Assembly: GCF_000495815.1 (NCBI RefSeq)
Contig: NZ_AWGE01000009.1
Coordinates: 1-64,000, forward strand
DNA: 64,000 nucleotides
Origin: Asticcacaulis sp. AC466
GTDB taxonomy: Bacteria > Pseudomonadota > Alphaproteobacteria > Caulobacterales > Caulobacteraceae
Reading direction: 5' to 3'
Below the pieces are notes generated by a model. That model worked only from the letters and a program-made list of their open reading frames with translations, was not told the DNA's origin and did not search any database. Made by a program: the position numbers and the translations under genes. Positions 26,227 through 34,980 of this stretch are shown here, one piece after another (the first letter of the stretch is position 1; every line of letters begins with the position of its first letter).

Positions 26227-27717
26227 ATGAATAGCGTACAGCAACAGGAAATCGTCATACTGGGCGGCGGTGCGGCGGGGTGGATCGCGGCCGCGCTGCT
26301 GGCCAGGAAGACGGATCGCAGTCAAACCCGCGTCACTTTGGTTGAATCCGAGGAAATCGGCATCATCGGCGTCGGGGAGGCGACGGTCCCGGTGCTGGCG
26401 CACTGCAACGCTTTGCTCGGTATCGACGAATATGACTTTATTCGCAACACCCAGGGCACGTTCAAGCTGGGCATTGAATTTTGCGACTGGGGCGTTGCCG
26501 GAAACCGGCATTTCCACGCGTTCAGCGACTATGGTCACCAAGTTGACGGCGTATCGACCCACCACTACTGGCTGAGATTGCGGCAATCCGGTGATGCGCA
26601 TCCGATCGATGACTATTCGTTCGCCTACGCGGTCGCGAAGAACAACAATTTTGCGCCTACCGATCCGCAGAATCCGCGCTATCACCATGCCTATCATTTT
26701 GATGCCGCATTATATGCCCGCTATCTACGGGACGTGGCGACCGGGCAGGGCGTGCAGCGTATCGAAGGCAAGATGACGCACTTCGATTTGGAGAGCGCCT
26801 CTGGCAATATTACCGCCATCCATCTTGCCAATGGCAGTAGGGTTCCCGGCGACCTATTCCTGGATTGCACGGGTTTTGCGTCCGAATTGCTGGGAAAGGC
26901 GTTGGAAACGCCGTTTGTTGACTGGTCGCGCTGGTTGCTTTGCAACAGCGCCATGGCGGTCCCGTCGAAACGTACCGGCGCGCCCATGCCGTTTACGCGA
27001 TCCACCGCCCACGCCGGGGGCTGGCGCTGGACTATTCCACTGCAACATCGCTGTGGCCACGGCATGGTCTATAATTCTGATCTCTGGAGCGACGACGCAG
27101 CGCGCGACGCCCTGACAGGCAATGTCGATGGCGAACTTCTGGCCGAACCACGGGTCTTCCGCTTTACATCTGGGCACCGCAAGCAGTTCTGGAACCGCAA
27201 TTGTGTGGGGATCGGTTTCGCCTCCAGCTTTCTCGAACCGCTGGAGTCAACCGGATTACAATTGATCGTCCAGGGAGTCTTGAAGTTGCTGCAATTCTTT
27301 CCCCAGAGGATCATAGACCCCGTTCTGCGCGACGAATATAATCGGATATCCACTCGCGAGATCGAGCGCATACGCGACTTCATCATTGCGCACTATTACC
27401 TCTCACGCCGGCCCGAGCCATTGTGGGCGGCGTGCCGTAACATCGAAGTGCCGGACAGCCTTCGGCACAAGCTCGAGGTCTGGAATGCCTCCGGGCAAAT
27501 CGCGCTGGGTGATCTTGAATCCTATATGGAGCCGAGTTGGCTCGCGATCCTGCTGGGCAACGGTGTCGTTCCTGCGCGCTACGCCGTAGCGGCTGATCTC
27601 TATCCGTTGGAGCAGATTCGCAAGGGCATGAAATTGCGCCGCGAAGAGATCGTGCGTTCGGCGCAGGCGGTCACTTCGCATCAGGATTTCATCGACCAGT
27701 ACTGCAAGGCTCCCTGA
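26227..27717 (+). CDS. Flavin-dependent tryptophan-halogenase-like protein
   Basis: A 496-residue flavoprotein of the tryptophan 7-halogenase family. The ATG of MNSVQQQEIV is chosen because GGCGAGG lies eight nt before it; two more upstream starts are too close to that site. It has the FAD-binding GGGAAGW, the VGEATVP motif, the conserved Lys in FKLGIEF and GGWRWTIP, matching the GWxWxIP sequence of halogenases that lack monooxygenase activity. Members next to TonB receptors and glycosidases are common in caulobacter and sphingomonad genomes, and their natural substrate is not established, so a role in polysaccharide use or its regulation is only contextual. Confidence 0.85.
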   Translation: MNSVQQQEIVILGGGAAGWIAAALLARKTDRSQTRVTLVESEEIGIIGVGEATVPVLAHCNALLGIDEYDFIRNTQGTFKLGIEFCDWGVAGNRHFHAFSDYGHQVDGVSTHHYWLRLRQSGDAHPIDDYSFAYAVAKNNNFAPTDPQNPRYHHAYHFDAALYARYLRDVATGQGVQRIEGKMTHFDLESASGNITAIHLANGSRVPGDLFLDCTGFASELLGKALETPFVDWSRWLLCNSAMAVPSKRTGAPMPFTRSTAHAGGWRWTIPLQHRCGHGMVYNSDLWSDDAARDALTGNVDGELLAEPRVFRFTSGHRKQFWNRNCVGIGFASSFLEPLESTGLQLIVQGVLKLLQFFPQRIIDPVLRDEYNRISTREIERIRDFIIAHYYLSRRPEPLWAACRNIEVPDSLRHKLEVWNASGQIALGDLESYMEPSWLAILLGNGVVPARYAVAADLYPLEQIRKGMKLRREEIVRSAQAVTSHQDFIDQYCKAP

Positions 27718-27761
27718 GCGGTGCGGTCTATCTGGGTATGCATGCAGAGTTCGGCCTCGGT

Positions 27762-27782
27762 TGTAGGCGCAATGCGCCTACA
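27762..27782. repeat. 9-bp perfect inverted repeat
   Basis: TGTAGGCGC and GCGCCTACA pair across a 3-nt loop, 45 bp after the halogenase-like gene. There is no T run, so terminator function is doubtful. The remaining 155 bp up to the next start hold no supported gene. Confidence 0.45.
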
Positions 27783-27937
27783 TCTGCATAGGTGCAGGCG
27801 CAACATGCAGTGCTTTCGTAGGCCAAGCAGGTCAACGGCGCCATCAGTGGCGAGTCAGCCTGCGCGCCACTATGCCGTTCGACTACAAGGGCATGAAGGA
27901 AGCCGTTTCAGTTCAGGAAATTTGAGGAGTGTTCACT

Positions 27938-28924
27938 ATGAGCCTGTCGCGCCGCGATCTTGTAAAATCTCCCCTCGCTCTGGCGGGCGCATCAGTAATC
28001 GGAATGGCGGCCACGGAAGTCCGGGCTCAAGCCCGCGCGGCTGCTACACAGGACATTATCGAATTGTGGCCGCATGCGCCGGAAGGGGCACTCCATCCCG
28101 GCATGACTGAAGTCATTGAGCAGACCTCGACAAGTCCAGGTTATAGCAGCCGGCGCACGAATGGTATTTCCAAGCCGTACATGATCTCATTGCCAGCCGC
28201 CCAGCCCAACGGCTCAGCCATGCTTATCATTCCGGGCGGCGGCTTCCAGTGGAACTACTTCGAGCACGAGGGCTATAAGGTTGCCGACATCCTCAATCGT
28301 GCCGGCATCTCGTGTTTCGTGTTGATCTACCGTCTGGCCCAAGACGGCTGGAAAGAACCGGCCAAGGTCGGGCCGGCCGACGCTCAGCGCGCCATGCGCG
28401 TCATCCGCGCTCAAGCGACCCGCTTTCACCTTGACCCGGCCCGGGTTGGCGTTCTCGGATTCAGTGCCGGCGGCTTCCTGACGACCACCCTTGCCACCCG
28501 ATACGGGGCCTCCCTCTATTCGCCAGTTGACTCGACAGACCAACTCAGCGCGAGGCCGTTTCTGGCGGCACCGATCTACCCCGTGCAAAGCGTCGATCCG
28601 GCCTATGCCTATGGCGGCGTGGCGCCGTCGCTGTTTGGCGGCTCGCCGACGCCGGCGCAGATCCGCGAGTGGTCGCCGGACCGCAATGTTACGTCGGCGG
28701 CTGCGCCAACCTTCCTGGTCCACGCCGAGGATGACGGTACTGTACCCGTGGCCAATACGGTGCGGCTACGTGAAGCCATGGCCGCAGCCAAGATCACAGT
28801 CGAGACCCACCTGTTCGCCCATGGTGGTCACGGCTTTGGTGTGGGCGGTCAGCCAGGCAGTCCCGATGGCCTGTGGCTGCCGCTGTTCCTCAACTTCGCA
28901 CGTCAGGAGAAGCTGTTTGCATAG
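27938..28924 (+). CDS. Alpha/beta-hydrolase esterase, Tat-exported (acetylesterase-like)
   Basis: A 328-residue serine esterase of the dienelactone-hydrolase/acetyl-xylan-esterase type. GAGGAG eight nt before the ATG sets the start; the upstream GTG in frame is not needed. MSLSRRDLVKSPLALAGAS is a twin-arginine signal. It shows the oxyanion region IIPGGGFQWN, the nucleophile elbow GFSAGGF, an acid in HAEDDGTVP and the catalytic His in HGGHGFGVG. With the SASA-type esterase 58 bp downstream and the GH62 arabinofuranosidase after that, a role in deacetylating hemicellulose side chains is likely. The three genes are co-directional with short gaps and each has its own ribosome site. Confidence 0.82.
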   Translation: MSLSRRDLVKSPLALAGASVIGMAATEVRAQARAAATQDIIELWPHAPEGALHPGMTEVIEQTSTSPGYSSRRTNGISKPYMISLPAAQPNGSAMLIIPGGGFQWNYFEHEGYKVADILNRAGISCFVLIYRLAQDGWKEPAKVGPADAQRAMRVIRAQATRFHLDPARVGVLGFSAGGFLTTTLATRYGASLYSPVDSTDQLSARPFLAAPIYPVQSVDPAYAYGGVAPSLFGGSPTPAQIREWSPDRNVTSAAAPTFLVHAEDDGTVPVANTVRLREAMAAAKITVETHLFAHGGHGFGVGGQPGSPDGLWLPLFLNFARQEKLFA

Positions 28925-28982
28925 TCGCAATTTAACTAGCGGCGCCGCCTTGAAAAGGTCTTGCGCCCAAGGAGTGTGGTCG

Positions 28983-30959
28983 ATGAAATACACGGTTGCC
29001 AATGCGATAGTTGCCGCTACCATTGCGCTTGGCGGCGCCACGGCAGCGAATGCGCAGGATTCATTCGGTCTGGCCCCGGTCTTCACCGATCACGCCGTCC
29101 TGCAGCGCGACAAACCGGTAGCCGTCTGGGGGCAGGCGCTGGCGAGTGAAAACGTCAAGCTGACCTTGTCCGAAGGAGGCCGCGTTGTGACCAGTACCAG
29201 CGGCAAGGCGGACGCATCGGGTCGCTTTTCACTGTCCCTGCCGCAACAGCCCGCAGGTGGCCCCTATGTCCTGACGGTCTCGGATACGCGCGGGCATACG
29301 CAAACCCTGAGCGACATCCTGATCGGCGATGTCTGGCTGTGTTCGGGCCAGTCAAATATGGAGTTTCCGCTCAAGGCGGCCAACAATGGCGCCGGCGAGT
29401 CGGCCGGGGCATCGGACCCGCTGTTACGTATCTTCGACGTACCGAGAAATTCACAGGCAGCGCCCGTCACAGGTTTCGCAAAAGAGGCGAAATGGAAGGT
29501 ATCATCGCCGGCCGCTGCCGCCGACACCTCGGCTGTGTGTTACTTCATGGCCCGACAACTCGCCGACACTCTGCACGTGCCCCAGGGCATGATTCATGCC
29601 TCCTGGGGTGGCACGGCGGCGCAGCTCTGGATCAGCCGCGAGAGCCTGTCAGCCTTTGACGAAATGCGAGAGGCGCTCAAGGTGGAAGATTTGTACCGCA
29701 CCGATCCCGCAGCCGCTCAATCCTATTGGAAGACCTACACCCAGGCCTGGTGGCGTGACCACGATCCAGACTACCGTCTGGTCGGGCAATGGTCCGGGAA
29801 AGATTTGCCCGATACGAACTGGCCATCGCTCGTGCCGTCGGGCGTCTGGGAAAACAGCGGCGTCGCCGATCTGAAAAACTTTGACGGTATTGTCTGGTAT
29901 CGCCAGACGGTCATCCTGACGGCTGATCAGGCCGCTCATGCCGTTACACTCGATCTGGGGCCGGTCGATGATTCCGACACAACTTGGGTAAACGGTGCAT
30001 GGGTCGGATCAACCGACGGCTGGAATCTGCCGCGCCACTACGCCCTGCCGAAAGGTGTGCTCAAGGCGGGGATAAACGTTATCGCCGTTCGCGTGCTGGA
30101 TTCGGGCGGCGGCGGCGGGCTTTACGGCATGCCGGATAAACGGACACTGACGCTGGACAGTGGCGCATCTATCGTCCTGCCGGCGGCGTGGCATTACCAT
30201 ATCGGCGCCGACATCAAGAAGACGGGCGCGCCGCCGACAGCGCCGTGGTCGGAAGCAGCAGCGCCTGCGGTGCTTTACAATGGGATGATTGCGCCCGTAG
30301 TCCCCTACACCCTGAAGGGCGTGGCCTGGTACCAGGGCGAGGCGAATGCGGGGGCTGGCGCCTTATATGCCAGACTCTTGCCCGCATTAGTGCAAGACTG
30401 GCGCGAACGGTTCAAGTCGCCTGAACTGCCGTTCCTCGTCGTGCAGTTGAGCGCTTTCGGCGCGCCACAGGATTTGCCGGTCCCTTCGGGCTGGGCAGAA
30501 ATTCGCGATATCCAGCGTCAATTGGAGCAAAATGACCCGCACGTCGGCATGGCGGTCAGCTACGATGTCGGCGACCGTTTCGATATTCACCCGACGCAAA
30601 AGCGGCAAGTCGGCCTGAGGCTGGCGCTGGCGGCGCGCAAGGTGGCCTATGGCGAGGCATTGAAACTGGGGCCGCGTCCGGCGCGTGTCTATCGCCGCGG
30701 CGATGATATGGTTGTTGATTTTCAAGGCGTCAACGGGTCGCTTCGTGCCTATGGCGGTAAGGACGTGTTGGGCTTCGAGGTTTGCGCGGATGCCTGTCAC
30801 TTCGCAAGTGCGCATATTGAAGGCAATTCGATCGTGCTGCCGGGTGAAGGCCGCGCCGAGGCCAGATCGGTGCGCTTCGGATGGGCCGACGTGCCGTATC
30901 TCAATCTCTATGACGGTGCGGACCTGCCCGCATCCCCTTTCGCCATGCAAATACACTGA
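28983..30959 (+). CDS. SASA-family carbohydrate O-acetylesterase with inserted jelly roll
   Basis: A 658-residue protein of the sialate-O-acetylesterase (SASA, PF03629) type. The ATG follows CAAGGAGTG and starts a signal peptide ending at ANAQD. The SGNH-type domain is split: the nucleophile Ser lies in CSGQSNMEFPL (about 119), and WYQGEANAG and DIHPTQK come after a central beta-sandwich (WVNGAWVGSTDGWN) that resembles the GH2 sugar-binding domain. In spite of the name, such enzymes in plant-polysaccharide loci deacetylate xylan, xyloglucan or pectin side chains. It is most probably in one transcript with the preceding esterase and the GH62 gene. Confidence 0.88.
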   Translation: MKYTVANAIVAATIALGGATAANAQDSFGLAPVFTDHAVLQRDKPVAVWGQALASENVKLTLSEGGRVVTSTSGKADASGRFSLSLPQQPAGGPYVLTVSDTRGHTQTLSDILIGDVWLCSGQSNMEFPLKAANNGAGESAGASDPLLRIFDVPRNSQAAPVTGFAKEAKWKVSSPAAAADTSAVCYFMARQLADTLHVPQGMIHASWGGTAAQLWISRESLSAFDEMREALKVEDLYRTDPAAAQSYWKTYTQAWWRDHDPDYRLVGQWSGKDLPDTNWPSLVPSGVWENSGVADLKNFDGIVWYRQTVILTADQAAHAVTLDLGPVDDSDTTWVNGAWVGSTDGWNLPRHYALPKGVLKAGINVIAVRVLDSGGGGGLYGMPDKRTLTLDSGASIVLPAAWHYHIGADIKKTGAPPTAPWSEAAAPAVLYNGMIAPVVPYTLKGVAWYQGEANAGAGALYARLLPALVQDWRERFKSPELPFLVVQLSAFGAPQDLPVPSGWAEIRDIQRQLEQNDPHVGMAVSYDVGDRFDIHPTQKRQVGLRLALAARKVAYGEALKLGPRPARVYRRGDDMVVDFQGVNGSLRAYGGKDVLGFEVCADACHFASAHIEGNSIVLPGEGRAEARSVRFGWADVPYLNLYDGADLPASPFAMQIH

Positions 30960-30992
30960 TAGCCAGGTTTAGCCTGGAATTCTGAGGTCATA

Positions 30993-32045
30993 ATGAAGAA
31001 ATGTAACCCCATCCTCTCCGCTGTCATCGCGCTCGCTATCCTACCCGGGATGGCGCAGGCGAACGCCGCCGAAGGTTTCGACTGGGCATCCAGCCCGCCG
31101 TTGATTGTGCCTCCGAAAGGCGACAGCGTAAACTATTACGGCGTCAAGGACCCATCGGTCGTCTTCTACGACGGCCAATACCATGTGTTTATGACCACGG
31201 CTGGTACGAACGGGTGGGGGCTGGCATATACCCATTTCCGCGACTGGTCGCAGGCGAAAACATCGCCGATTGTGCCGCTGGATAAGTCGCCAATGGGGCC
31301 GGGATATCGCGCCGCGCCGCAGGTCTTTTACTTCGCACCGCAGAAGCTCTGGTACATTGTCTACCAGGGCGGCGATCCGCTGTATTCGACGAGCCCGAAT
31401 ATCAGCGATCCGCGGTCGTGGAGCGCACCCAAGCCGTTCTTCGATGCCGTCCCGGACCTGGTCAAGAAACCGGACGGTAATCCGGCTTGGCTGGATTTCT
31501 GGATTATTTGCGATGAGGCGAAGTGCTATCTTTTCTTTACCAATGATAATGGTGATTTCTATCGGGCCGAGACCACGCTTAGTTCCTTTCCGGCGGGTTT
31601 CCACAACACGACCCGCGTCATGACCGGTCTCAAGGATGATATTTTTGAGGCCAGCAACACCTACAAGGTGGCGGGCTCGAAAAACTATATCACACTGGTC
31701 GAGGCGATTGGCCCGAAGGGACGGTATTTTCGGGTTTGGAAAAGTGACCGCTTGGATGGTGAGTGGAGTCCTATCGGCGACTCTAAAAATGTCTTCGCGG
31801 GTGCGGACAATGTCCGCTTTGACGGCAAAGTCTGGTCACAGGGCGTCTCCCATGGTGAAATGATCCGCCAAGGTTTTGATCAGACCCTGTCGATCGATCC
31901 GTGCCGCCCACTTCAGTTCCTTTATCAGGGACTGGAGCCCGACAGCAAGGAACCGGATTATCTTAAGCTGCCTTATCGACTGGGCCTGATTACTGCTGCC
32001 GGAGCCAATCCGGTCAGCGAGATGTGCCCCGTGAAGGCGCACTGA
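30993..32045 (+). CDS. GH62 alpha-L-arabinofuranosidase, exported
   Basis: A 350-residue family 62 enzyme that releases arabinofuranose from arabinoxylan or arabinan. GAGG lies six nt before the ATG and the signal peptide ends at AQANA. Family marks are VKDPSVVFYDGQYHVF (with the proposed base Asp), WYIVYQGGDPLYSTS, WIICDEAKCYLFFTNDNGD, DIFEASNTYKV (proposed acid Glu) and SRHSE-like HGEMIRQGFDQTL near the C-terminus. GH62 is one of the most substrate-restricted arabinofuranosidase families, so this gene is the best evidence that arabinoxylan-like material is used. It closes the sugar region. Confidence 0.88.
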   Translation: MKKCNPILSAVIALAILPGMAQANAAEGFDWASSPPLIVPPKGDSVNYYGVKDPSVVFYDGQYHVFMTTAGTNGWGLAYTHFRDWSQAKTSPIVPLDKSPMGPGYRAAPQVFYFAPQKLWYIVYQGGDPLYSTSPNISDPRSWSAPKPFFDAVPDLVKKPDGNPAWLDFWIICDEAKCYLFFTNDNGDFYRAETTLSSFPAGFHNTTRVMTGLKDDIFEASNTYKVAGSKNYITLVEAIGPKGRYFRVWKSDRLDGEWSPIGDSKNVFAGADNVRFDGKVWSQGVSHGEMIRQGFDQTLSIDPCRPLQFLYQGLEPDSKEPDYLKLPYRLGLITAAGANPVSEMCPVKAH

Positions 32046-32194
32046 AGCCATGCCGTCTGAAACCTACGGAAGCCGGTAAAACGGGCATAACCTGAATTTT
32101 TGGGAAAGGCCCGGCGCTCAGGCCGGTTTGACGGACACTGAGACATGCTTGTCGACCCGGAGGAAGGCCGCGCAGTCAGGTGCGTCAAATTTGG

Positions 32195-32626
32195 CTAAAC
32201 AGACAACTCGCCCTCATTGTTGCCGTCCCAATACTTCAAGGCATAGGCCTTGACTGCGATGAGTACGATGCCTGGCGTATCCAAACCGTCCTTGAACCAC
32301 GCCTCAAGATCAGGCACCCAATGCTGCTCCATGACCGCACGATCGCGGATCCATTGTGCTCTGCCGGAAACCGATAGAAAAAACGGCTTGCTAAGCAGAC
32401 CGGGCAGGCGGCTATACGCAAGGTTTACTTCCGGATCATTTTCGATTTCACGCACGGCGGATGCAGTATCGTTGGCGAAGAAATAGCTGTCGCCGTCATA
32501 TTCAACATCCTTGTTGTTGCTCATCGGACGGGCTTCCAGTCCGCCGCCGGGTGTCTTGCTGGTCATCATGCAAATGTCGATATGCTTTACGTGGTCGGCG
32601 ATATCTTTGAGGGTGAGCTGGCTCAT
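32195..32626 (-). CDS. PNPOx-like general stress protein
   Basis: A 143-residue protein of the split-barrel flavin-binding type (pyridoxamine 5'-phosphate oxidase-like, PF16242). It shows ICMMTSKTPGGGLEARPMS, FFANDTASAVREIENDPEVNLAYS and SVSGRAQWI, features of the FMN- or F420-fold stress proteins. AAGGAATGCCCT precedes the ATG. It does not carry the full residue set of true pyridoxamine phosphate oxidase. Lies 76 bp downstream of exonuclease III on the same strand. Confidence 0.82.
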   Translation of the reverse strand: MSQLTLKDIADHVKHIDICMMTSKTPGGGLEARPMSNNKDVEYDGDSYFFANDTASAVREIENDPEVNLAYSRLPGLLSKPFFLSVSGRAQWIRDRAVMEQHWVPDLEAWFKDGLDTPGIVLIAVKAYALKYWDGNNEGELSV

Positions 32627-32702
32627 AGGGCATTCCTTTTGCTGAATGGCAAGCTTCGCCTGGCTGGCGTAAGAATTCGAGGTGTCTCAGCACCGGTAGG
32701 TG

Positions 32703-33479
32703 TCAACGGTCCGATAGTTCGATCCATACCGGCGCGTGATCGCTTGCCTTTTCCCATCCCCGCACATGGCGGTCTACCTGCGCCTGACATAGACGCGGGG
32801 CAAGGGAGGAACTGAGCAGAAGGTGATCTATCCGCAAACCGGCATCGCGGCCGTAAGCGTCACGGAAATAGTCCCAGAACGTATAGATACGTTCATCCGG
32901 GTGCAGATGCCGCAGGGCATCTGTCCAGCCCTGGGTCATCAGTTGATGGAAGGCTTGGCGAACTTCCGGCCGAAAGAGCGCGTCCCCGACCCAGCGTTCG
33001 GGTTTATAGACGTCCAGATCCGTAGGCATGACATTGTAATCGCCCGCCAGGACCACTGGGGCGCCGGTTTCCAGCAAATAGGCGGCGTGACGCGAGAGCC
33101 TTTCGAACCATCTCAGCTTATACTCAAACTTCGGCCCAGGTGCCGGATTGCCGTTCGGCAGGTACAGGCATCCTATAAGTATGCCGTTGACCGCCGTTTC
33201 GATATAGCGGCTGTGGGGATCGTCCGGATCACCGTCCAGCCCTCGCCGGGTTTCCACCGGCATGTCGTTTCGCGCCAGAATGGCGACACCATTCCAGCTT
33301 TTTTGGCCATGCCAAACCGCGCCGTAGCCGGCGCTGTCTATTGCCGCCGCCGGAAATTTTTCATCTGGCGCCTTGAGTTCCTGAAGGCACACGACATCCG
33401 GTCGACTTTGCGCCAGCCAGCGTAATAATATGGGCAAACGACCATTGATGCCATTGACGTTAAAGGTGGCGATTTTCAT
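32703..33479 (-). CDS. xthA: Exodeoxyribonuclease III (AP endonuclease)
   Basis: A 258-residue Mg-dependent AP endonuclease for base-excision repair. The first ATG with the family N-terminus (MKIATFNVNGINGRLP) is used, though the frame is open for 33 codons upstream. Motifs LQELKAPDEKFP, GDYNV and SDHAPVWIEL match the exonuclease III family, with a catalytic Asp/His pair. Its start lies inside the preceding small gene (20-bp overlap), so the two are probably coupled. Confidence 0.93.
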   Translation of the reverse strand: MKIATFNVNGINGRLPILLRWLAQSRPDVVCLQELKAPDEKFPAAAIDSAGYGAVWHGQKSWNGVAILARNDMPVETRRGLDGDPDDPHSRYIETAVNGILIGCLYLPNGNPAPGPKFEYKLRWFERLSRHAAYLLETGAPVVLAGDYNVMPTDLDVYKPERWVGDALFRPEVRQAFHQLMTQGWTDALRHLHPDERIYTFWDYFRDAYGRDAGLRIDHLLLSSSLAPRLCQAQVDRHVRGWEKASDHAPVWIELSDR

Positions 33480-33714
33480 CGATGGTTGCCGGGGCAAGAA
33501 GTGTGACAATGAAGGATTTGTGGTGCGCCTGTGTTCCTTCCACGACCTCCCAGATACCACCTTGCTGATGCGCCACACCTTTGGCTTCGGCCATTAACGC
33601 CTCGAAGGCTTCATAGGACTCGCCTTGGACGAGATGAAATTCGTATCGTCCAGGCGCGCCCTTGCGCAGCTTTTCCAATTTATCGGCGGTGCTGAGTGGC
33701 ATGGTATAGGTCAT
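33460..33714 (-). CDS. Small conserved-looking protein of unknown function, overlaps xthA
   Basis: An 84-residue protein, start preceded by AGGAGAAACGCC. I do not recognise the family. It is soluble, mixed charge (ADKLEKLRKGAPGRYEFHLV, then AFEALMAEAKGVAHQQGGIW). Its end overlaps the exonuclease III start by 20 bp, arguing for cotranslation and possibly a repair or stress role. No signal peptide or membrane segment is visible. Confidence 0.6.
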   Translation of the reverse strand: MTYTMPLSTADKLEKLRKGAPGRYEFHLVQGESYEAFEALMAEAKGVAHQQGGIWEVVEGTQAHHKSFIVTLLAPATIDENRHL

Positions 33715-33830
33715 GGCGTTTCTCCTGCTCGCAACTAAATCGTCCACGGCATAAGGAGGCAATGCGAACCCTCTACAGGTTCGAACCGGTTGAGTGCGGT
33801 TCGCTCAAGTCCAGTGCCTTGCCTACTAAT

Positions 33831-33871
33831 ATTATAGCGCCGATCTGACGACATCAGATCGGCGCTATAAT
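33831..33871. terminator. 18-bp perfect inverted repeat, likely bidirectional terminator
   Basis: ATTATAGCGCCGATCTGA is followed after CGACA by its perfect reverse complement. The stem is exceptionally long with only five bases in the loop. The flanking AT content is moderate. It lies between two minus-strand genes, downstream of the membrane protein gene. Confidence 0.6.
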
Positions 33872-33904
33872 TCGATGCTTTATCTGTTTTTTCCGGAAGC
33901 GCGC

Positions 33905-34732
33905 TTAGTAGTTGTCGCGTAGCCTGCCGCCTAGGGCCGCAGACACGCTGGCGATAAAGGCGCCGATCAAGAGCGACAGGAACAAGATAAAGTGGACACC
34001 AACAAGGGTTTTGCGTGCGGCTTCGGCGGCTTCGGCCGCCTTCTGCTTGGCTGCCTCGACCTCAGCCAATACAGAATTGACGCGCTTCTCCGCCTCGACC
34101 TGACTAAGGCCGGTACGGGCTGCGACCTGCGACGCGAGATAAGCACGATCGCCGCCTGTCACCGTGTCGCGCGATAAGATGCGGACGGTTTCCGCGCTGA
34201 CATCCGCAGCCGTGGCCGTGGACGCCGCCGTGGTGGAGCGATACAGACTGTCAGCATAGTAGCCAGCGTCGTCCGCCGTTGCCGCCGCGGCGCCAGCAGC
34301 CACTGTGGCACCTGCATCAACGGCGGTCTTGGCGGTCATCGCGCCCGCCGAAGCGATCAGCGCGATTGTGAAGATGGTAGCTACGGACCAGGCGATAAAG
34401 CCGTGTGCTGTATCACGAAAGAAGACTTCGTCGCTGTGCGTATCGGCCCATTTGACCCTCAGGCGGCCGGCAATGTAGCCGCCGACGCCCGATGATATCC
34501 ACTGGGTGACGACAAGCCATATGGCCCAGCCGGCGGAAAACGTAATCAGACTCGCCTTTGTCAGGTTGAAGACTGAAAACGAGGCGAAGCCCAGGGCAGC
34601 GCCTAATGGCAATAGAATAAGCGATATCGCGATGGCGACAGAGGCGCCGCCCAATATCGATGTCCAGTGAATACCGGAAGCCGACGATTCCAGATTAGGA
34701 CCGTCGTTCGGTGCGGGATTTGGCAAGGCCAT
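33905..34732 (-). CDS. Conserved integral membrane protein with coiled-coil segment
   Basis: A 275-residue protein of unknown function. GGGGATAAGC precedes the ATG. It has about four membrane segments: 24-48 and 60-86 near the N-terminus, 117-136, and 245-266 at the C-terminus. Between them is an Ala/Thr-rich stretch (about 145-180) and an Ala/Glu/Lys-rich helix (KRVNSVLAEVEAAKQKAAEA, continuing to about 240). The glycine-rich GGYIAGR resembles the small glycine motifs of other alphaproteobacterial envelope proteins. It starts 12 bp after a 25-residue membrane peptide gene, so both are likely one operon and may form a complex. Confidence 0.75.
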   Translation of the reverse strand: MALPNPAPNDGPNLESSASGIHWTSILGGASVAIAISLILLPLGAALGFASFSVFNLTKASLITFSAGWAIWLVVTQWISSGVGGYIAGRLRVKWADTHSDEVFFRDTAHGFIAWSVATIFTIALIASAGAMTAKTAVDAGATVAAGAAAATADDAGYYADSLYRSTTAASTATAADVSAETVRILSRDTVTGGDRAYLASQVAARTGLSQVEAEKRVNSVLAEVEAAKQKAAEAAEAARKTLVGVHFILFLSLLIGAFIASVSAALGGRLRDNY

Positions 34733-34744
34733 GCTTATCCCCTA

Positions 34745-34822
34745 TCAGCGGAACAAAAGCGCAAGAATGATGATAACCGGGATCGGCACACCCAGCAGCC
34801 ACAACAAAATACCTTTACCCAT
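34745..34822 (-). CDS. 25-residue single-span membrane peptide
   Basis: A tiny gene preceded by GGGAGGTTCCA. The product starts MGKGILLWLLGVPIPV and is nearly all hydrophobic, ending with an Arg, so it would sit in the inner membrane as one helix with a Pro kink. The strong ribosome site and the placement 12 bp before the membrane protein gene support it as real. Very short proteins of this appearance occur in other alphaproteobacteria to my recollection, but the function is unknown. Confidence 0.65.
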   Translation of the reverse strand: MGKGILLWLLGVPIPVIIILALLFR

Positions 34823-34980
34823 TGGAACCTCCCATAAAATTTTAAGGTGAAGTCAAGGGTAAGGATTTTTCTCGTTCTGTCGAAATGCCGGAATGGCTTG
34901 GAATACGTAATGAAGCGATAAGCCTGTTTTTGACCTGCCTTGCGATTGACCGGCGCTAACCACGTCCACATATAGGCTCT

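Noticed and set aside
27721-28110. A 129-codon plus-strand frame after the halogenase-like gene
   Set aside because: It crosses an intergenic hairpin and overlaps the Tat signal of the esterase in another frame; it is Arg/Ser-rich without domains.
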